Assembly (NCBI GenBank): GCA_024336345.1
Contig: JANFOG010000008.1
Span: 1,798,001-1,862,000 of the forward strand
Direction: 5' to 3'
Length of the DNA: 64,000 nt
DNA from: Mariannaea sp. PMI_226
Taxonomy: Eukaryota > Ascomycota > Sordariomycetes > Hypocreales > Nectriaceae
How positions within the stretch are numbered: position 1 is the first letter of the stretch; each line of letters begins with the position of its first letter. A model generated the notes under the pieces. The model did no database searches, had not been told where the DNA came from, and saw only the letters and a program-made list of their open reading frames with translations. Below, piece by piece: positions 57,991 through 64,000 of the stretch. The translations under genes were made by a program, and so were the position numbers.

Positions 57991-58078
57991 CTAGTAGGTG
58001 TCGAAGCCTTGTCCTGGCACTGTTTGTGGGTAGGCCCTTGCCTGAGCCTGCATGTTCTGCTGCGCCTGCTGTGCCTGT

Positions 58079-58113
<35 letters not shown>

Positions 58114-59133
58114 CATCACCAGGTCATTGAACCAAGGGTGTTGTAGGGCGTCATGTGCACTGATTCGCAGCTCGGGTCGGAGCTGGAGCATGCGCTGGAG
58201 CAGGTCGATGCCTGTGGGATCGATGGCAGGAAGGATATTGCGAAGATCTTGGGTAGCGTACATTTGGAAGGTAGGCTTATATTCGGGGAATTGGGTGATC
58301 CCAGGCCAGGTGCGCTCAGTGGGTGTGCCCATGATGCGAAAGATTCTGACGATTTGATCCTCGTTGGTGGTTCCGGGGAAGAGGGGTCGGCCAGTGAACA
58401 TTTCAGCCATGATACATCCAGCGGACCAGATATCAATACTTGTGTTATAGGTTCGACTGCCGAGTAGGACATCAGGCGCACGGTACCACAAGGTTACGAC
58501 CTCGTTAGAGAAGGTATTGACGGGGATTCCGAAAGCGCGGGCAAGACCGAAATCACCGAGTTTCAACAGGCCCTTACTGTTGATGAGCAAGTTTTGGGGC
58601 TTAAGATCTCGATGCAGGACGCGGTTCTGGTGGCAAAAGTCGATTCCCTTGAGAAGCTGATACATGAAGGACTTGATGGTAGTGGGCTTGAGGGCACCCC
58701 GCTCTCCATGTGTGTCCATGTAGCGCTTCAAATCCCCGTCCATATACTCGAATACAAGCATGAGCTTGTTCTCGGTGTGGATGACATCGTGTAGGGCGAC
58801 GATATTCTCATGTTTGAGCTCTTTCATGAGGGAGATCTCTCGAATGGCGGTGGACGGAGTTCCTTCCTCAGAGTCGAGATGGATTTCCTTGAGCGCGACG
58901 AGCTCACCGGTCTGTCGGTTTCGGCCCTTGAAAACCTGTTACAGATGCCGCAAGGCCAAGTCAGCAGTTGTGCGTGGCAGGTAGGGAGCGGGTTTGGTAT
59001 GCGTGGTCGTCTTGGAGCTGTGCCATGGAGGAGGGGGGGGGGGGGGTTTTCCGGATCGACTCACCGTGGCATAAGTGCCTTCGCCTAATTTCTCCAGCTG
59101 TTGGAATGAGCTCGGGTGTCTTTTGCCGTCCAT
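57991..59133 (-). CDS. pho85: Cyclin-dependent kinase Pho85/PhoA
   Basis: Exons are complement 59065-59133 and 57991-58935 (intron 58936-59064), encoding 337 residues. The kinase motifs are complete: [11 protein letters not shown] glycine loop, catalytic Lys39 in VALKEI, the cyclin-binding helix PSTAIRE at 50-56, [19 protein letters not shown] and [11 protein letters not shown], typical of Pho85. It has a Gln-rich tail (run of about 12 Gln, CAG/CAA) ending GQGFDTY. Pho85 with its cyclins controls phosphate signalling, cell cycle, glycogen metabolism and morphogenesis. The intron contains a G run (59034-59046 on the plus strand). The frame continues in phase for 107 codons past the TAG (separate entry). 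Confidence 0.93.
58076..58110. repeat. CTG/TTG repeat encoding poly-Gln in Pho85
   Basis: Trinucleotide run, mostly CTG with TTG interruptions on the plus strand, encoding about 12 consecutive Gln. Confidence 0.9.
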
Positions 59134-60564
59134 GATGACTGAGGATATCGGCACAAGCAGAAAGAAGGAGTGGGCGCGTTGTGGTTGGACGCAGTTGAAA
59201 GAGGAAGAAAAAAGGATGGCGTTGTCTGGGCTAATGGAGAAGAGGAGGAGGAGGAAGAAGATGAAGACTGCCTCGGGCTTTTAGGTTGCGGGTATGTGAG
59301 TCGTGGGCGCTTGTGCTTCCCTGACTGAGTTGTTGGCCTCGACTAGATCTCCACACGTGCAGCGCGATGAGACAATAAGAGACAGGGCAATAGAAAGTAA
59401 AGTTAATTAGAACCGGCCAAATGACTCGATCCTTTTTTTTTTGTATATTTTTATTTTTATTTACTGACTTTTGCATTTTCAGACTTTATTCTATTGGTTA
59501 ATTCCTTGCTCTATTTTTACATAAATGTATCATCGCACCTGTCTCTTTATAGTTTTCATTGCAAAACGGCCATTGAAAAGTACAGCGCATTCGCAGCTCC
59601 GTAGAAAAACTGCCCCTCACTTCATGGTCCTCCATCATCAGTGGTCGGGAAAGGCGACAGACAGGGTCCCTCCCCCTCCCCTCCACTGCAAGGGTCAAGA
59701 AGGTCCACCACTGACAAGGTCGGATATCGAGAACCGTTGAAAGGAACTGGCAATAGTGATATTGGATGGCTTCATACGAGCCCCAAGGACAAGCATTCTG
59801 CAGAAAAGAAAGAATAATCACACCTATTTACTTTTTTGCTCTTTCTCACTCATGCAGCTGCCTGCCCAACGTGACAGCAGAATAGGGCTGCTCCATATAA
59901 CTTAATCTGCCCTGCCACCGTTGTGCTCCAGCCAAGGTACCTACAGATCCAGGGACTGCAGGTATATACTTGGACCAGAATAATTGATAAATGGCACAGC
60001 ACTGACACTGGGGGAGACGGGCCCCAGAGGCCCCTGGGTCCCTCTGATCGCTCTGGTCCCTCTTGCTCATCAGCGAATATATTCCCCTAAAAGGAAATGG
60101 TAACTACTGTATACTGTGCCAAAGTGGTGGATTGGCGATGCGCATCAGCCACTCAACGCGCCCCACGGGACACGGCCCACGGCCCACCTGCCCGCACTGG
60201 CTTATCGCCTCATTAACATCAGCTGCCAGATGTGATCAAGCCATCGTCATCGGGGTCGCGCCAACCCGTATTCCCCAAGTTCCTTTGTACAGTATTTGGC
60301 CTGGACTGGCCTTCTCACACATACACCATCTCTTCTCTTTAACCTTTGCATCCACTTTCCTTCCATATTTCTGAATATCCAGCTTGCAATTCTATCCTTC
60401 CCTCGCAAAATCACTTCTACTTCTTGTTGCACGTGTGCCAACCGTTTCCTTCGCCCATCCCGTCCATCCGTCTGTCCTGTAGATTCGCTTCCCCTCCCTC
60501 CCTTTCCTCTCCCCTCCGCATATCAAAGGCCGCTGTATCAGCCAACTTACTCTTCTCCCCCGCC
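59134..60564. promoter_or_regulatory. Divergent upstream region, pho85 / septin-like gene
   Basis: 1.4 kb between two genes read away from each other. The 5' half has T/A-rich sequence (59420-59470); the 3' part (60300-60560) is pyrimidine-rich, as expected of a leader. The frame upstream of the septin-like ATG is open to 60346 but has no ATG. Confidence 0.5.
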
Positions 60565-62659
60565 ATGCGACCAATCCCTCCAGGAAGCCGTCCCCTCAAC
60601 TCTCAACGTCGAGGGCGTCCAGATACCCTCGCTCGTGGTCCAACGGCCGCGCCTATCTCTTGTTTCATCACAACTGAAGCGAATCTCGACGCTGGCCAAG
60701 GCTGTTCTTCTCCGCGAATCCGTCAGCACCCTGATCATCGTAAATGGAGGCACAGCTCTGGCTCCCCACATCAATCACCCACTAGCCATCCATCGCAGCC
60801 GGGAACATCAGGCCCTACCGCCCCGGAAAGCGTCTCTTCGTCATCCATCGAGGATCAAGATCCCTTTGTATATCAGTCACAACCCGGAACTCCGCTCTTC
60901 CTTGGTCTTTCCGGTCCTGAATCGGCTCTGAGCAGTACGTCATCGCGGAGAAGTTCAATAGTAGGACCTTCTATAGATTATCAAAGCGATCTATTCGAAG
61001 ACGAGACGCCATTTCAGGGCCCGACCATGGCCGAGCCAAGGGATAATGACAGCTCCGTGCCTCAGCTTATAATGCCAAGCTTAACCGTACCTCGTCGGCG
61101 GCCATTTTCTCACGTGGGCAAGTCTCTTGGGAAGTTGAAGATCATGGTGGCAGGCAGACCAGGTAATTTCTCTGATTCTTCTTACGTTGCATTCCGATGT
61201 CCACCATCCGAACCCACTCCATGTGCAGAAAACTGACTTTATCGCTAGGTATTGGAAAGACCTCGCTTGTTTGGTCACTTGCGCAGCGTTGTGAGCACAT
61301 CGTTCATGTCGACCAAGCAGAACCCACCAAGTCGACGCATGTTTCCGAGTTCTACGCTAGCTCAAGGCCTCATCCCTGGTGGAAGACCGACTCTACGGCT
61401 GCCATGTCATACGCCAGGAGAAAATCTTTGACTACTGGTGAAATGCTAGACCGTAATGTTTGCTTTGCCGAATGTCCTGGCCGCTCCAGTGGCTTCCCTG
61501 TATGCCACCATCTATCTATCCGCTTCAAGATAACTTGACTCAAATCTCTGTTTAATAGGGTTCATGGCAAGACCTCAGCTATGTTAAGTCGCACCTAACC
61601 ACGCTTCTGACGAAACCCATGGATGATTCAGACCTTTTTGCCCTCCTCAACGCCGGAGGCGCACCGATTGTTGATGCCCTGCTTTACCTGATTCCCCATC
61701 AAGGTATATCCCTCCCATTTCATCATCCCTTCAGCGCCTTGTCTGATATTGTAATAGGTCTCGATGACGAAGATGTGGACTATATTCGAAATGCTCAAAA
61801 GATGACCAACGTCATCCCCGTGCTGGCACGAGTCGATGAGCTTAGTGATGCTGACGTTGAAATGGCTAGACAAAGTATCATCCAGAGCTTGGCCGAGGAA
61901 AATCTTGAATGCTTCTCATTCGCCGACCCAAACACAACCACAAACGTCACCCCCTACGTTTACGCCGTATCAACAGAAACAAGAACAGATTATGATACCA
62001 TGGATGCGAGTGTTTTGATGGACTCTGAGTACATTCCTCCTCTCATTCCCACCGAATTGAGTAGGCTCTCGGATCTTATCTTCTCCCTGGATGGAAGTGC
62101 CCAGTTGCGATATGCAGTGGCCACAAAGAGTGTGGAATGGCGACGAAACTATGGTTATGGCGCAATGCAGGTAGCACTACAAAATCGAAGCTTGGTCCAA
62201 GGAACATCTTTGAGGGTCAGATCCGTGTACCCAAGTCAATGCTGGGAGCGACTAGATATTTATAACTGGGCGGCTCATCTACGACAGAGTCTGCACTCTG
62301 AGCAGCTACGGTATCTTCTCAGCGAGAAGATAGACAATCAAACCACTCCAACTGAGTCACGACTGGTACGACTTGGTTCTCAGAAAGAGGACGATGCACA
62401 GCCTGAGACTCCACGGGGAACCCAACGAGGATCTTTACGACATCACCAAGATCCTCTCGGGATCCTAGAGCTTGGTGGCCGACTGAAGCAAAGGGGCATG
62501 TTCGCACTGGAAATGGTGACGGGCATTGGTATTCTTGGTTATGTTATTGCTCAGCTGATGCGCGCCAACAGAGCAGAAGAGTCATGCTCGGTGGCCCTTG
62601 CAAGCACTCGGAGGTTTGGTTTGGATGTTCCAGGACTCGGAACGGTTCTATTCTGGTAG
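60565..62659 (+). CDS. Septin-like GTPase with C-terminal membrane segment
   Basis: Exons 60565-61162, 61249-61499, 61559-61703 and 61758-62659 encode 631 residues. The first ~180 residues are Ser/Pro-rich and probably disordered. The first join makes the P-loop MVAGRPGIGKTSLVWSL near residue 193. A septin-type G domain follows: an ECPGRSSG block in the G3 position, YLIPHQGLDDEDVDYI (compare the septin ...GHGLKPLDI segment) and the G4-like IPVLARVDELSDADVE. The last intron (54 nt) is in frame and stop-free. Near the C terminus a hydrophobic stretch (MVTGIGILGYVIAQLM) could be a membrane segment, absent from core septins. It is a divergent member rather than a canonical cytokinesis septin; the role is unknown. 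Confidence 0.82.
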
Positions 62660-63255
62660 AATGGGAGTGGAATACCAAATAAACATTGCCTAGGCCAGCA
62701 ATTATTGGCCCGCGACGTTCCCAGCTAGAACCCGGGGGGGAGGTGGAATTCAGGATTACGTACACATACAATTGAGAGAGATGATACCCTTTGTTGATTA
62801 AATTTAAAGCATGGCACATGTCCTATTTTCCATAGCAAACGTGGCCTGGAAGACTGTAAGCATTCATCGCGTAACCTAACTGAAAATATGGTGAGAGGCG
62901 ATCAAGATAAAAACACTGGTGCTTAACGTCGTTTTCACCCATCATGTAATCTTTGCAGCATAGAACGAGGCCCATGTATTGAGTCGAAACATGCGTAGAT
63001 TGTACATCGAACTGTACAGTAAAGGGTAAAGAACAGTAAGTAAACTCCTGCCTTGCCTCAGTCGTTGGCGAGTCGGAATGGAGAAGAGGGCTGTATGTGG
63101 AGTGTGACGTCGTGGTGGCTGAGGTAATGAACCGCTTGGCGAAAGGACAACCTTGAGTAGATTATATTCTTGTTCGGAGAGAGGCGACTTTCGATGTTAT
63201 TTTTTTATTTATTCGTATCTGGCTTGAATGATCTAGAAAGCGTGATAATCGGAAG
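62660..63255. other. Convergent 3' spacer
   Basis: Between the septin-like gene and the peroxiredoxin-like gene. No coding or RNA feature supported. Confidence 0.6.
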
Positions 63256-64000
63256 CTAGGACTTCTGCCCCATGAACCCGGTCCGGGGCAAGCCGAGTTT
63301 GGGATCTGTCCGCTCCGGCCGCGGCTCCGGCTCGACACCGAGAGAGTCGACTGCTGCTTGGAGATTGGGGATATCGTCCGCGGCAGTCGCGGCGTGCGCC
63401 CATCGCACAGTGCCGTCGCGGTCCACGGCGAAGGCGCCGCTCATCTGCCACCGCGAGCCGCTGGTGGCATTGCGGTTCCAGATGTCCTCGTCCTTGGCCA
63501 GGCGCATGGCCGACCACATGGTCAACGGGTTCACGACGTGCCAGGTGGAGGCGATACCCAGGCCCCATTGGGCGTAGAGATCGCGCTGATCATCGACAAT
63601 CATGTCGGCGAACCACAACCCTCCGACCTTTGGGATCCATTCGTCTGTTGCCTCGGCGGAGGAGTGGGATACGGCGACGCAGTGGACTTTGGCGTATTTT
63701 TCTGATATCATCGCTAGGGTCTTCATTGTTTTCTCGGCGACTTGATAGAGGAAAGGGACCGTTGGTTAGCTTCTAGCTTTTTATTCGAAACGGAGATGGC
63801 GATATATATATATAGATATATATATATAGTATCAACATCCATATTGAGAGCTTACAGGGACAGCCGCAGTGGCGAAGAAAAACGATCAAGGTCGGACGAC
63901 CATCTGGCAGCGGCAGCTGAAGCGACGACGGAGCTTTGGAACCGACCGTTGGAAGGGGAGCTACCTCCTTCGCCGGAGGGGCTTTCCATGTCTCAAAGCC
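63256..64000 (-). CDS. Peroxiredoxin-like protein, AhpC/TSA-2 (PRXL2) type, 5' end outside the window
   Basis: Exons are complement 63856-64000 (continuing beyond the window) and 63256-63740; the intron 63741-63855 has GTAAGC/CAAG borders. The join gives FLRHCGCPFAEKTMKTLAM, the redox motif of this thioredoxin-fold family. The preceding segment PTVGSKAPSSLQLPLPDGRP is the usual N-terminal strand pattern. The rest (HCVAVSHSS, LYAQWGLGIAS, FAVDRDGTVRWAHAATAADD, then a Pro-rich tail) matches fungal AhpC/TSA antioxidant proteins that use a cysteine to reduce peroxides or disulfides. Within the window, 209 residues are readable (48 complete codons in the first exon, one split codon and 160 codons in the last exon). 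The start codon is not visible. Confidence 0.85.
63801..63828. repeat. TA dinucleotide run in the peroxiredoxin-like intron
   Basis: Two blocks of (TA)n separated by GA, within the intron. Confidence 0.85.

Overview
The window is nuclear DNA of a filamentous ascomycete. Genes on both strands are broken by short GT-AG introns of about 50-140 nt, often with CTRAC-type branch sites. The gene set (two Zn(II)2Cys6 regulators, SAGA subunit Sgf73, Pho85 kinase, tafazzin, septin-like GTPase, PNP-NACHT-ankyrin receptor) is typical of Pezizomycotina. Gene content and spacing suggest a Sordariomycete, perhaps Hypocreales, but that placement is inference. I see no tRNA, rRNA, CRISPR array, intact transposon or viral gene. 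Layout, left to right. (1) 1-13.4 kb: 3' end of a U-box/cyclophilin protein (PPIL2/Cyp8 type), a Zn(II)2Cys6 factor, two neighbouring beta-glucan-directed glycoside hydrolases (GH64 and GH16) and a C2H2 factor with a fungal transcription-factor domain. (2) 13.4-20.9 kb: a 7.5-kb gene desert. (3) 20.9-25 kb: a five-exon Ras guanine nucleotide exchange factor with SH3 and WW-like domains (Cdc25 type). (4) 25.8-30.7 kb: a 1614-residue NLR-like protein with an N-terminal 30-residue tandem repeat, a nucleoside-phosphorylase-like domain, a NACHT ATPase and about 13 near-identical ankyrin repeats. This is the most unusual gene here. (5) 31.4-32.5 kb: a hydrophilic stress-type protein. (6) 32.5-37.3 kb: a second gene-poor stretch. 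(7) 37.3-41.7 kb: a second Zn(II)2Cys6 factor, paralogous to the first and carrying a GC-AG intron, then Sgf73. (8) 42.1-49.6 kb: four small-molecule enzymes in alternating orientation: metallo-beta-lactamase-fold persulfide dioxygenase-like, nitrilase, omega/xi glutathione transferase and a Baeyer-Villiger-type flavin monooxygenase. (9) 50.4-64 kb: a small C2H2 protein, a peroxisomal-type carrier, a NOSIP homologue, tafazzin, Pho85 kinase, a septin-like GTPase with a C-terminal membrane segment, and the 3' part of a peroxiredoxin-like gene cut by the window end. Most genes look like conserved housekeeping or regulatory loci. The accessory material is the NLR gene, the glucanase pair and the four-enzyme block. 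Several true introns are multiples of three and stop-free, so a simple open-frame reading runs through them. I resolved exon joins by hand from splice signals and family conservation, and the joined coordinates are in the entries. The best candidates for something undescribed are the repeat-bearing NLR and a 107-codon open frame that continues in phase after the Pho85 stop codon.
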